64,000 bases of DNA from Bradysia coprophila (Eukaryota > Arthropoda > Insecta > Diptera > Sciaridae): positions 1,426,001-1,490,000 of the forward strand of contig NW_023503608.1 in assembly GCF_014529535.1 (NCBI RefSeq). The letters are read 5' to 3'. The notes beneath the pieces were generated by a model that saw nothing but the letters and a program-made list of their open reading frames with translations, was not told where the DNA came from and did no database searches. How positions within the stretch are numbered: the first letter of the stretch is position 1; the number at the start of each line of letters is the position of its first letter. The translations under genes were made by a program, and so were the position numbers. Of the stretch, positions 49,308-61,169 are shown in pieces.

Positions 49308-52070
49308 CCGTAATTTGGGGTGAATGGGAACATTTTTTACTTTCTGATCTTCGAAATTGTTGCTAATTTTTATATTTTTATGAGTTTCTACGTCGAATAA
49401 TATGAGTTAGAGCATTAACTTAATAAAATCGACTGGTTTTCAAGGATACTCTTACCTTTCCTCATACTTTTCTTTGAATGCGTAAAGAAACCAACTAGAC
49501 ACATTAGTGGGGTGAAATGAAACATACAAAATTTTTGCGTTAGAAACGTTAAATATTCATTAGATTAGTAAGTCAGAGCAAGTACAATCTCGACAAAAAT
49601 AATGTTTATCACTTAAGGTCATTGATGTGAACCTCGAACTTGAAATAGCCTCTTCCATACGATTCAGGTGCTTTGAGAACTTTTCGAATTTGATCGTAAG
49701 TAAAGGAGGCCTCGTCTGGAACATTTGGGAAGCCGTACACAAAGCCGCTGAACTCACGAGATGGTTTGGGTCGCACGAACTTACCCACAATCGTTCCATC
49801 CGAGCAAACTTCTTCGACCAATCCGATAAAGTTCTGTCCACTCAGTGTCTTCGACTTCCCCTTACGTGAAACATCGCTTCGGAAATTTACGATCAGCCAA
49901 CTTCCTGATTCCACGGATTGCACAGTGACAGTTTCTCCGGTTTCTTCGTTAGTGACTTCCATAAGGATGTTCGTTTGAACATCTAAAAACATAAGAATTT
50001 TAACATTTTTTTAACCCACAAACAACATACAGTTTCCTTACCAATATCAGACATGACGTTTATCGATTCAATGTTGACATTGCTGTTGTTTACAGGCTCA
50101 GCTGACTGCTGTGCTAGATTGTTAACTTTGATCAGTTGAACTACTTCACGTTGCTCAGCACCATCAGCTTCTATAAAAGGCTCTGCATCGCTCTGATCGA
50201 CTTGTTTTCCGTCAAGACCGTCGTTCTCGACCTCATCTGGGTCGTCAGACTCTAACTCAGTACCATTTTGTTCGGCAGAGTTGTCGAAGTCTTCTACGCA
50301 CACACTCTTACCAGCCTGAACATCTATTTTTTTCTTTCGTTTGCGAATTGACTGGTTTTCGTCACCATATCGCAGACTCTTTAAATAGTCAACAAAGGCA
50401 TCAGTCACCAAACTGACAGTTTCATCTGTTCGATTTTTGGCATTCGTATTCGGTATCATTTTTAAAACTTCATTTTTATTCAATGGCAACAGACCCGCTT
50501 TTCGGAAGCCGCTTTTGAGGTTGTCTGGAGAATTTGCATCAATTTCACTGTACAGTTTCAACAGCAATCGAGGGAAAACATCTTTTTGAAGACCAGATGC
50601 ATTTCGGCCTGCTCCTTTCTTCCAATTTGTCAAAATTTGTCTCCATTTCATTTTCATTGGTCGGAAGAATGCAATGTCCAGTGGCTGCGTCAAATGTGTG
50701 GAGTTGGGAGGCAAAAAAATGAATGAGATATCGTGTTCTTCGCATAGACGTACTATTTCGCAGGACATATGAGAGCTCAAGTTGTCACCAATCAATATTT
50801 TCCGTCCTTCCAATTTTGAGCAGAAAGGTATAGCGACTGTACGAATCCAATCCTCGAAGCACGTCAAATCAAACCAACCGGATTTCGAGCGATTGTAGCG
50901 GCAATGTTTTGGACCATTCTGAGTCCAAGTATTGTATAAATTGGTTGCCTTATATACAACATACCAAGGAAGAACAACACCATCGGCCGTTCCAGCAAAC
51001 ATAAGAGACGTACAAGACTTCGAATGATTCATGACTCGTTCAGGGTACTTGCAGCCTCGCTTCGTGATAACTTTTTTTTTCCCTGGGTCGTCAGAAAGAT
51101 TTGTCTCATCGTAATTTATGATGTTTGAAGGCGGAACACCTTCCAATTCCTTAGCGACATGTGCAAAATATTCTTCAATTACTTCTGGTGACACTTTCGC
51201 TCTGGATCGCTTGATGTTTTGGCACATTCGTTCGGAAATTTCTGCTTCGTGACGCTTTAAGTAACTGTACGCCCACTCTCTACCAGGCAGATTATCCTTG
51301 AATCGACTTTCGTTTCTTCCCGAGTGCTCCAAAAACGACTTCACGATGATTCGTAAATCGTAAGATTCAACTGGATAACCCCATTCCGCGCACTGAATAA
51401 GGCGTAACATTATCTCGTTTTCTTCATCTTCAGTTAGGACTGGCTGGCCTCCCTGTTTTTTGATGTTTCGACTCTTCTTGTGGCGATGTAACACGGATAT
51501 ACTGATGTTATGTTTTTTGGCTGCTTTGCGATAGGACATTCCTTTCTCTACTTCAGCAATAGCAGCTTTAATGAGCACCTGTGAGTATTTCCGGTAGGAT
51601 TTGCCACCCTCCTTCGGTTTGTATTTTCGCGGCATCCCTACAAAGAATTACCGTTCCTATTCAACCCAAAATTTACGAATGGATGATATCGCCACAATTA
51701 AATTGTATTTTTTCTAAAACACGGGCTTACCTCAATAAATAACGAGTTAAAATACGTAAAAAAGGAATTTAGGAATCACAATTTAGTAGTTTTACTACTT
51801 GTTACTAAATATTACGTTTGCACCACGTAAAGTTATGAAGGAGTAATTTAGAGTCACGTTAAAGCCGTTGAAAAAAATTGGCGATATTAGTACAACAATC
51901 ATGACAACGTATACAGCTAAACGATTTTAACAACTAAAAACTTCTCATTATTGTCATGGCATACTAACGTTTTCAGTTAATTCAAATTTTGACGATCTAA
52001 AGTTGTGCAACCAACTTAACGACTTTTTGTGTCGATTCACCACATCATACCTAATCACCCCAAATTACGG
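49308..52070 (-). mobile_element. Complete pogo-type (Tc1/mariner superfamily) DNA transposon, 2.76 kb
   Basis: Perfect 16 bp terminal inverted repeats CCGTAATTTGGGGTGA begin right after TA at 49306-49307 and end right before TA at 52071-52072, the TA target duplication of the Tc1/mariner superfamily. Between them lies one intact transposase gene. Non-coding ends are about 300 bp on the left and 430 bp on the right. Nothing obvious is missing, so it may be autonomous or recently so. Confidence 0.88.
49609..51635 (-). CDS. Pogo/Tigger-like transposase, two exons, intact
   Basis: Exons 50042-51635 and 49609-49982 are joined over a 59-base GT-AG intron (donor GTAAGG, acceptor TTTTTAG) to give 655 residues. 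Domains: a pipsqueak-type helix-turn-helix (about 11-55, MSYRKAAKKHNISISVLHRH), a CENP-B/Tc5-like DNA-binding segment (about 65-145, GREWAYSYLKRH), and the DDE_1 catalytic core. The core holds INYDETNLSDD (D176), ILIGDNLSSH (D284) and STHLTQPLDIAFFRPMK (D320), a DDD triad as in pogo and Tigger. A separate C-terminal domain of about 120 residues, encoded mainly by exon 2, follows an acidic linker. If the intron is retained the protein stops early at 550 residues without that domain. No internal stop or frameshift is seen. Confidence 0.9.
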
Positions 52071-52087
52071 TAATGAGAGTTTTAGTA

Positions 52088-52239
52088 CAGCCTGGGACAG
52101 TCAAAAATAAGTGCATTTTTATTCTATACGTGTTTCATCGATTTCAGCTGTTTTGCCATTGTAATTTGTATTGTTAAAACAGCTGAAATCGATAAACACG
52201 AAAATCATAAAAATACACTTTTTTGACTGTCCTTGGTTG
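52088..52239. mobile_element. 152 bp MITE with CAG ends and TA duplication
   Basis: TA|CAGCCTGGGACAGTCAAAAA at the left mirrors TTTTTGACTGTCCTTGGTTG|TA at the right. The arms (CGTGTTTCATCGATTTCAGCTGTT against AACAGCTGAAATCGATAAACACG, in two pieces) cover almost the whole element. CAG ends with TA duplication fit the Tc1/mariner/pogo superfamily. It lies only 17 bases from the pogo element, but the terminal sequences differ. Confidence 0.75.
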
Positions 52240-52976
52240 TAGCTTAGTTTCTCACGTGTTGGACGTCTCTGTTGCCTGTACTTGTAACAGTTCTATTTTG
52301 ACTTGGTTTAGCTTTACAAGAATTTTGATTTAATCTGCACTTCTGAGTTGTTAAAAGTAATGATACTGAAAACATTCATCGAAAAGTTAACATTTTTAGA
52401 TTGGGTTGGGAACTTAAAGTTTTAAATGGAATCTCTCCGAATGATGACTCTTCAGTAAGATGTATAAGACTGATTTTCTTGTATGGCAGTGATGAAGATT
52501 TTTAGTTGCAGAACTAAATCTACTGATCGAGACTGCTAGGAAGTCTTCTAAAAATTTCGCGTAGGCAATAATATAAATAGTGTTTTGAAGTGACGTAATC
52601 AATAACAATATACCACCTGCTCAATATAAAATTTTGTCAATACCACTGCGTTAAATGCATCCCCTCAAAACTCTTTATTGTTACATGGTGATACTTTCCA
52701 ACTACTATTTTTTTATCACTATTTGTACTCTTGGAAAAAGGTCTTTAGTGAAGTAGTACCTCATGATGTTGCCCAAATGCTGAAATACTAGTTAGATTCA
52801 AACGTTAAATTTGACTTATTATGTTACCGATGAACTTTGCTTGGCGATGTTGATGATTTTCGTTTCAACAAATAGAACAGAGAATGGAAAACGACAACCT
52901 TTTTACTCCAAAATCAAGTTGCTAATATATTCAGTTAAGTGAGAGAGAGACAGAGAGGAAAGTTAAATTTTATCGG

Positions 52977-53130
52977 TTGTGGACGGTAGATTTTATGCGA
53001 GTTGTAGCCCGAACAAAGTGAGGATGACAATCGAATGTGCCAAAAATCAACCGTATAGATACGTTTACAACTTCTCATGTAAAGGGACCAAATTACAAAA
53101 GAAAATCTGAAATTTTGTACCAAAAGACAT
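52977..53130. repeat. Hairpin element with GGACGGTAGATTTTA arms, copy 2
   Basis: TTGTGGACGGTAGATTTTATG, then AGCCCGAACAAAGTGAGGA, then CAAAAATCAACCGTA, followed by the same 70-base tail as copy 1 at 14359-14530. It is more diverged in the right arm. Confidence 0.55.
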
Positions 53131-54245
53131 GAAAAATAAATAATCTACCTTAACAAGCCAGCAAGGGACTTGGGCTACGCCATTTCAATTATCTTTGTGA
53201 TGTTTGCAAGGTAACATTAATTCAGTAACCGAGCGGAACGATATAGCTGATACAAATTTCATATCAACAGTGCTTTGAGATTTTTCTTGTGGACATAAGT
53301 ATGGAATTTGATATTCCACACATTCTTTGAAATTTTAAACATTAAAAAAGTGATCCTTTTACAAACGGCTAATTATTTGTTATCAACAGCAAAGGCAGAA
53401 ATAAGTTGTGACCTCCAATTATTGAGGCGTTATATGTATATCAAAATGTATGCTATAAAGCAAATGAAGTAAAAGATTTCATTTCGACTTTTACTTCAAC
53501 CAGTAGAAGTAGTAGATGTAAGGTCCATTTGATACATCTATCGTTCCTGGAAGGTTGAAAGTTAAAACACGTTGAAGTTAATTGTGGCTTATCAACTTTC
53601 GGCACCCTAGACTTTACTTAAATCTACAAAAAAAAGGTTCACAGAAAAATTTCGTTTTTTTTAATTTATTTTTTATTAGAATCTAACACTGTACATAAAA
53701 ACACAAAATTAATTATTTACAGAATTTTCCCTAACTATTAAATGATCTACAACAAAATAAGAACAAAAAATAATAAAAAAAAAAATTCATATTTTTTTGC
53801 CAAGGTTTCCATTTTTTGTAAAATATAATTTAAAATAAATAAAGAGACCTACACGAAAAATGCATATTTTCATCATAAATTGTGAGTGGTGGGGTGGATG
53901 CATGATGTTTAGAATACAACGTATTTTTAGGAGTAAAGATACCAAAACCAAAATCGAGTTTTCTGTTTTGTAAAACGAAATTTTCATGAGAAATCGGAAG
54001 TAGTAGATTGGATGCAGATGAAGAGATTCTTTGAATTTTTTGTGAAATCAAAATAGTTAACATCCACCCATCGAATACAATCAATATGCATTATTTCACC
54101 CAGTCGCTTCAATTTACAAAAATGATAAAATTGATATAAATTCGAGTGTTTTTTCTTCTTAAATAGTTAAATAAAGAAATGAAATTTAATGAATCGAAGA
54201 TGTTTGGATGCATAATAATAATTTATATGATATGATAATATGGGG

Positions 54246-54315
54246 GTATGTTGTGTGTATGCATGCATGGGAGGTGTGTGTGTATGGGTATGTGTGTTCA
54301 TGTGTGTTTGTGTGG
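54246..54315. repeat. GT-rich microsatellite
   Basis: Imperfect TG/TATG repeats (GGTGTGTGTGTATGGGTATG and similar) over about 70 bases. The antisense open frame with repeated Thr-His is an artefact of this repeat. Confidence 0.7.
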
Positions 54316-54661
54316 TAAGGGAATAACAATATAGCTTGATGATTTATATGGGAATAATGGTACGTTCTTTCTCGTTTAATGTTTAACTGGTTCATTCGAT
54401 TGAATTTGTGAAATCCAATTTTTTTTTTTTTTTGTTATTTTTATCAAAAATCATTGTTTGAATCAAAATCTAGTTTGCAAAAGAAATGAATTTTCGGCCA
54501 ACATTGCTCTGTTAAATTTTCTCTATTTAATCTCTCTCAAGTGATCATTGGCATCTCTACATACGTTCAAACAAACTTTTGCCTAAATTCTTAAATGAAA
54601 AATTTTGTTTTTGTTTTTCGTAAATTTTTTGTTTCATTTTTCTCTTTGTTTTGTGCTGCTT

Positions 54662-56986
54662 CTATTTAGTCAGTGGCACCGATTGTTGTGGCCCTTTGGG
54701 TCGGATCATCAGTGTGGCTTTTTTGAGTGTATAATCCCATCCACGCCAACGGAACCATACGATGCCCTGTCGAGCGGTTAAATCTTGCGGATCGTGAAGG
54801 TACAATCCATTTAGTCCACGACCACAAGACTTCCACCACCAACCACCCTATATTATCAGCAAAAAAATAATATTTTGACTCGTTACTGTTACAATCGTAA
54901 TAATTTCTTTTGATCAAGGACACGGTGAGCTAAGCAACAAATTCAAAACACAAAAATCAGAAAATTGACCCACCTTCAACATACTCGCACAGTTCAACGA
55001 ACTTCTATCATTGTCGCGATTATACGTGGAAAATGGACTGTTGTTCGATCCGTACCACGGATCGTTTAAGGAATCACCGGCATTGCCATCGTAACCATCA
55101 ATTTCCAATTTGTAGTAATCGCTTTCCGAATGGATTTTGAAATGAGAATATTGGGCGTATCTACGGACCAAAATTCAATGATCGATCAAAAACAGAAGCA
55201 GTTTCAGTTTAATTTCATCTTCTCATACCTCTTATTTCCTTCGAAATCTTCCAGTTCCACACGCAGTGAATAATCCTCGTTGTTGGTTAACATGTAAATG
55301 TTCTCGTTGCCCAACCAGAATTCCTTGGCTGGATCACCGAAACCATTTTTATAATCGGCCCAGTCTCGATTGAAATTTTCCCGTGGCTCACCGAAATCGT
55401 CTCGCCGTTGGATTACCTGTAACATGTAAAACGTGTAACCGATGCAACGAGATTACCATCTACTTTTTTGACATACCGTCCAACCGCCATCAGCGATTTC
55501 TTGTTCACAGAACACTTTCAAGAACCAATAGGTGGTTCCTCTGATTTGCAGATAATAAACGCCTGAATGTCGCATACCAGCATTCAATAGATCAATGCAC
55601 GAAAATCCCTTGGAAAATAGAAGACAATTTTCAGTCTAATAAAACCCGTCATTGAAATCTGATCGATTTCGGGGCACTATACCTTCACGTCCTTGTAGCT
55701 CAAAGCATCTGTTGCGAAAGTCGAATTGACGACGGACGGTTTGTTCTTAACACTGGGGAAAATGATGCCACCTTTACGTGAAACTGGTTTCGAAGTTGTC
55801 CCATTGACGTAGGGAATGGTGTTGCTGTTTTGGGTAGTGAAATTCACGTAGACATTCGACTGAGTTGTAGTCGTTGTTCCAACGGGTGGAAACGTCGTTG
55901 GGGGTAGTGGCGGTTCGGTGAAATCTTCGTATAACGAGTACCTATAAGACGAACAGAATTAGTTCATTCAAAGTCAACAACCTACACCACTCATACAGTT
56001 ACCTATTATGATCATATTCAACGAGCCTATCGATTGTTGGATCCATTAGCAATTCCGGTGGAACGGGTCGTTGTGCCAATACAGCAACGTCGTCTTCCTG
56101 TTTCTTCAATCGTTTCTCAACAATGTCCAAGTTGTTAATGATCAAATTGGTTTTCGTCTTCAAATCGTGATGAATTTCACCAATGGCTCGCTCCTGACGT
56201 TGCGTTTGAGTCAACAACTCGTCGCTCTTTGGCACCAAATGGTCGACGGAACTTTTCGTTCCAACAACAACATCCCACACTTCGTCCATTTTCTCCGATA
56301 CCGTCATAATTGGCTTCATCTGATTTACTAACGTATCAATTTTACTCGTTCTAACCATTGGCGCTTGAGTCGTCGTTGCATTATAGGTAGGATCTTCGTG
56401 ATGATCGACGACCGCTTCATGAATATCACCAATCATGAGCAAAACTTTGCCAATATTTTCGGACACCAAATTGATGTGAAATTGCAATTTCTTGTCCAGA
56501 TCTTCTGTGGTAGACTTTAGGTCACCCAATTCATTTGTCACGTGACTGATCACTTCCGCATTCATCGATCGAGTGATTTCAATTACATTCATGCTGATCG
56601 GTTTCTTTTCACTCGCTTCGGCATTTATGTCGTCAACGGGTAAGAAATTATTATCGATTTGACTCTTCAATCCTTCGAGCTTCGAATCGATATCACTGAC
56701 TTTTTGATCCAGTGACAGTAAACTCGTTTCCAACACATTCGACGACATCTTCAGCGACGATCCGAATTGACCAATGTCCTGATTATCGATCGATATTTTG
56801 TTATCGAGATTCTGTAAATTTGATATGACGGCATCGGTTTTCAGAATATTGTCAGCCACCCGATCGTCCAGTTGCTCTACACGTCTCATTAGATGTTCCA
56901 CTGCTTTGTCCAAATTGTCGATCCGTTGCAGTTTTCCCTCCAATGTAGACACAACCACCTCGAACACATTCAACAATTGTTGTTCG
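54662..56986 (-). CDS. Fibrinogen-related protein with long coiled coil, N-terminal exon(s) not found
   Basis: Exons: 56003-56986, 55683-55941, 55477-55608, 55229-55416, 54974-55160 and 54662-54847. They are in phase and encode 644 residues to the stop. The first exon is a coiled-coil rod (about 327 residues, heptads such as [20 protein letters not shown]). The second is a Pro/Thr linker ([15 protein letters not shown]). The last four form a complete fibrinogen C-terminal domain: [36 protein letters not shown], the calcium-loop region [13 protein letters not shown] with STYNRDNDR, the paired cysteines in LNCASM and KSCGRGLNG, and [15 protein letters not shown] near the end. Family members are secreted oligomers acting in adhesion, signalling or lectin-type immunity. 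Exon 1 here starts with an acceptor (CACTTCCAG) and lacks a signal peptide, so upstream exons exist. The ligand cannot be inferred. Scabrous-, angiopoietin- or CG9593-like identity is possible but not shown. Confidence 0.9.
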
Positions 56987-57919
56987 CTGGAAGTGAATTG
57001 AAATGGAATTTTATTAGTTTTGACTTGAATTGATCGAGTCGATTGTTATTTCGTTAAGTTTATTACGCAACCATTTTGACTATAAAGTTAAAAAAAAAAA
57101 AATCAATTCGCTGTCCATAGACAAAACAGACATCTGAATATTGAAGCCAATTGAATAATGAATATTAAACCAAATTGCCGTACAATGAAATCAAATAAAA
57201 TATTTTTAAATATTTAAAATGACTGAGAATAAACCCATATTTGAAATGAAAATCCATCTATTTAACAGCGGCAATGTTAAAATGATTGCTTCCGACTCGA
57301 ACCATTTTTAAGAAATAAATTTATTGAGTTTATAGTTTATGGAATAAATTGCTATTATCGAACGTTTCTATCAAAAACTGTAATGATTTTGTACAATAAA
57401 ATATTAAACTGATCAATCATAATTGAACATTAGGCGAATCGAATGCGGTCCCTATACAGAAAGGTTTTACGTAAGGAAACAACTTCAATATTTTATGATA
57501 TTCCAAACAAGTATAATGAGATAAGTGTTGGTGTTGATGTCTAGTTGTATAATTGGCTTTTTTCGACAGCTGCATTTCAGCTAATTGTAGAGTTACATTG
57601 AGAAGAAGAATGTTGTCTTTTCGACCTGATTTCTCGAACAAATATAGTCTATCTGGAAAGTTTCTTATTGTCGACAAATTTCATTTAATCAAATCAGTCG
57701 AAATATCAGCTTTAATCAGAGTTTCTTTTTGGAAAAGAAAGAGTTTCATGCGAAAAAAGGTTGTACAGAAAAAGAGTTGCATAAAAAGAGGAGCTGCAAA
57801 CCGAGTGGTTGACCTCTTGAGTATACCCTTTTAGACAAACAGTGTCTATAGTCGACAGTTGCCAAATAGATTACTAATTTGTATGAAATTGTCTTTTACA
57901 GTGTTTTATAGGTGTGCAC

Positions 57920-57953
57920 GGTGAGCTTGAAAATGTCCATTTTCAAGCTCACC
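57920..57953. repeat. Perfect 16 bp palindrome with two-base spacer
   Basis: GGTGAGCTTGAAAATG is followed by TC and then its exact inverse complement. The loop is too short for a microRNA precursor; a cruciform or the centre of a foldback element is more likely. Confidence 0.6.
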
Positions 57954-58213
57954 ATGTGTGTGATACACTGTCGAGTTTCAGTACCCTAGTTTAGTTTAAT
58001 ATGAATGGACGGGGCAAAACCCCTAAAACCGCCAGTGGGCCAGTTGTGCTTACCCGTTTATCATTAACTACAACCTGTTGGTTTTGTTTCAGTGCCTTAT
58101 CTAGAGTATTACTAATGCTTGAAGTGTTATGATCTAAGTGGAATACGAAGAGAAATCAGAGGTGCAAATTTGTTTTATTAAATTTGGTTCAGGCACACCG
58201 TGGAAGGGTGTTA

Positions 58214-58318
58214 GGGAATCTCGCGCCGCGTCATTCACAATAACTCACAAAGTGACATCTTCCTTATACAAAATATGTCAAAATTTGAATTATTGTGAAT
58301 GACGCGGCGCGAGATTCC
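58214..58318. mobile_element. 105 bp GC-rich foldback MITE, TA-flanked
   Basis: Perfect 29 bp inverted ends starting GGAATCTCGCGCCGCGTCAT. TA lies on both sides (58212-58213, 58319-58320), as for Tc1/mariner-type MITEs. The arms are strikingly CpG-rich for this AT-rich region. Confidence 0.7.
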
Positions 58319-60044
58319 TAGCAACCCGTGGAAGATCAGATAAGAGGAAAACCACTCTGTTTAACCAAAAATTACCACGCCATACAAATCAACTTTGGTG
58401 AATTTATTTGTATAGGAAAGGTGTCTTCCTGACCTCCCCAAAGTCAAAGTCGAATGTTGAAAAAAAGACACAGAACCTACAAAGCTTTATATCTGACAAG
58501 TTGTCAGTGACATCAGTGAAACCTTATGACGGTCAAGTACTTTTAGTCATAAGACCGACTTGAAACAGATCTAATGTGTTAAACCTGAGAAATACTCAAA
58601 TACTCTCAAGGAAAAGACTTTAATGCAAGATGACTTCGGTCAAAACTTAAAGCTCTAAAGCTCGTGGAAAAGCCATTATCAATACGATATTGTCCGGCTA
58701 AGCTACACACAACAAATTACTGATGAATAAGTTTTTTTTAAGAACTTAATCTGCAGAAATAAAACTATCAATTTTGCAGATATTTTAACTAAATAAATTT
58801 TTTAAATCTCACTAATTGAACTTTCTTTTGTTAATTTAATAATTGAACAATCAAAAAAAAAATATTTTCATGAGTAATGAGTTTTATTGTGGAGAAAATA
58901 AAATTTCAAAGAACTTGATGTGATGTGCGAAAAAAAGCGCAAATATTTGTCAAAATTAGTAACCTTAAACCATCCATAGCCCAGGAAATTTTGAATGATG
59001 CTGTTACATTTCACACAATTCTGCAAATTATCACGATTTTGTCAATAAAGCCCTCAAACAATAATTTTCACATAATTCCTCGAATGTCAGACAATAATCT
59101 GTATTTACATTTTTGATTTGTGAAAACATTGTTCGTTCGTTAGGCATTGTGATATGTTCATTCACTAATAAATTTTAAGAAATGGAAGATGACTAATTTT
59201 TAGTTGATGTGAATACAGATGTTTCAAAAGACTTCCGTATCCACCAAGCTCCACATTTAAGCCACTACAAATTTACCATTCCATACTCTACACCATATAT
59301 TCCATTTATAATGAATCTACGAGCACAATTAATAATGAAGATGATGACTTTCTAAGAAATTTGTAATTAAGTCAATGTTGTTCGCCACTTCAGAATAAAT
59401 CAACAATTTGGACAATGCTTAAAAAATCCTATGAAAATCATCAATTCGAGTACACTTCAACATTGAAATTCAGAAGAAATTGTACCTACGCGCTGATCTG
59501 TGTGCGGTATCTTGTAATTGTTTTTGATTTCTCAAGTGTTATAATTCCAACGAGCAGACAGTTTCTAATTGACATGCGAAATTTTATGATGATTCAGTAC
59601 GTCTAATTGAGATTTTAGAAATGGAAAACGAATGGGCCTTTCGTTAACTTTTTTATTCGGTCAAACATTAGCATCAGAAAATACCATTGAAATAAAACTG
59701 TCTAGTCATCTGTTTCCGATGACGGCGACAAAAAAAAAGTAAAAATTACACACCTAACGATCCTATCTGCTCTTATCCTCTAGCACCCGAGACTGATGAA
59801 GGAAACAAGGCATGTGGAAATAAAGGATCTTGGATCTGTGGGAAACTCTTATCCCCAAAACTCTTATCTAATCTAAATTATAAACAAATGTTGATGATGA
59901 GGCTATTGAGGTACTAGATTTGGATCCAAAACACCAACAAACAGTTGAAACATCTGAAGTAACAGAGTCAATGACTTGATTAGGGAATCTAATCGATAAA
60001 TCGGTAATTAGTATTTTGCTAGGAGATTTTCGGTAATACATTTT

Positions 60045-60209
60045 TTAACCTGTCACAGTCGGCAAGATATTAACAGTTGTACTATCAATCTGATCTATTA
60101 CTTCATTTGATTGAAAAGTTTCATAGATTGATTTCTGAAATCTTTTACTTCATTTGTTTTGAACATGGTTTTTTGCTATAGAAGAACTCTTTAGTCTGTA
60201 ACAGATTAA
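60045..60209. repeat. TTAA-ended element, degenerate copy of the CCTTTCACAG family
   Basis: TTAACCTGTCACAGTC at the left faces GTCTGTAACAGATTAA at the right. The interior has CTTTTACTTCATTTG, the inverse of the GAAGTAAAAGAT landmark of the family. Diverged; boundaries approximate. Confidence 0.45.
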
Positions 60210-61142
60210 TGTCGAATAAAATGAACGAATACTACATACATCGTACATCGTGATACCTCATTAATGAGTTTAAGATAGAGATGGAACCCTAGATATCTTA
60301 GCGTTCCTTTACATCAGATAGGCGTTTTGAACGCCATTTATGAATGTTTCCTGTGAGCAATGAAAAACGAGATGAATATTCAATTAACCTCTATCCATCA
60401 CAGGTCGATATATAAATTTCAATTGAATAATGTTTCTCTTGTACATCAAGTTGAATTTATCTAAAACTCATGAATTTTCACAAGAGATTTCATTCAAAAA
60501 TCTCGGCACTATACACTTTTCATTCCGGTAGACTAAAAGCCGTTTGTAAGCTGCAGTCACACCTGAAACCTACTGAAACATATTCGATGACTTCGACTTT
60601 ATCATTCAGCGAAACGCACGGCTATTATTTAACCAATTATTTTTTGCGTGATTCAAAGTCGACCAATATATATTGAACGGTGAACCGGTAACGTACAATG
60701 TATTAATATAATGCGAAAAATATACTTTGTTCAAAAACAAGAAAGTTTTAGCAATTTTTTAGAATGTAAGCCATACAGGTTTCTTGTCAGTGTGCTGTGA
60801 TGATTGATTTACACAAATTTTTGCGTATTTTATTTTACAACGAACTGGCGAATATGATTTAAGTTTCAAACAATATAAGTATTCGACGTAGATAATAAAT
60901 CAACCGATCAGCATTACTTCAAAAAATTATGTGCTAAAAAAAGTTTTGAACACATTTGAACCGCATTAAAACAATTAAGAAAATTTGCATGTTATTTACA
61001 TACATTAAAAACGGAAAAAATGATAAATTTATTGTATGAATATATTAAGACAATTTAATTCAAGCTTTTATGTAAATAAAACAACCGGTTAGTGTGGCTA
61101 TAGATTATGTTATAACATAAAAATGATTGAAAATAATCTTAC

Positions 61143-61169
61143 CCACTCGGATACTTCATATTGACTGAC
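61143..61169 (-). other. Candidate 27-base micro-exon of the fibrinogen-related gene
   Basis: Flanked by an acceptor (TTGATTGCAG) and a donor (GTAAGATT) on the minus strand. It ends in the phase required by the 56986 acceptor and joins as SVNMKYPSG then EQQLLNVF. The fit in phase and the two good splice sites are the only evidence; a 27-base match can arise by chance. The intron would be 4.2 kb. Confidence 0.35.

Larger units (their letters stand above)
52243..54661. other. Spacer between the transposons and the fibrinogen-related gene
   Basis: AT-rich, with no gene recognised. It holds one dispersed hairpin copy (52977-53130), an AATAAA-rich A/T tract around 53630-53850 and a GT-rich microsatellite (54246-54315). 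The part next to 54661 is the 3' flank of the fibrinogen-related gene and includes a 15-base T run near 54420. Confidence 0.5.

Noticed and set aside
50534-50745. Open frames overlapping the transposase on both strands
   Set aside because: Shadows of the intact transposase frame; no homology of their own.
54186-54395. Antisense Thr/His-rich open frame
   Set aside because: It translates the GT-rich microsatellite; no independent coding evidence.
57920-57953. Perfect hairpin as a microRNA precursor
   Set aside because: The loop is two bases and the arms are perfectly paired over only 16 bp; a microRNA precursor needs a larger loop and about 22 bp with mismatches.
60470-60676. 68-codon ORF upstream of the fibrinogen-related gene
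   Set aside because: No signal peptide, domain, splice partner or homologue; wrong strand for that gene.
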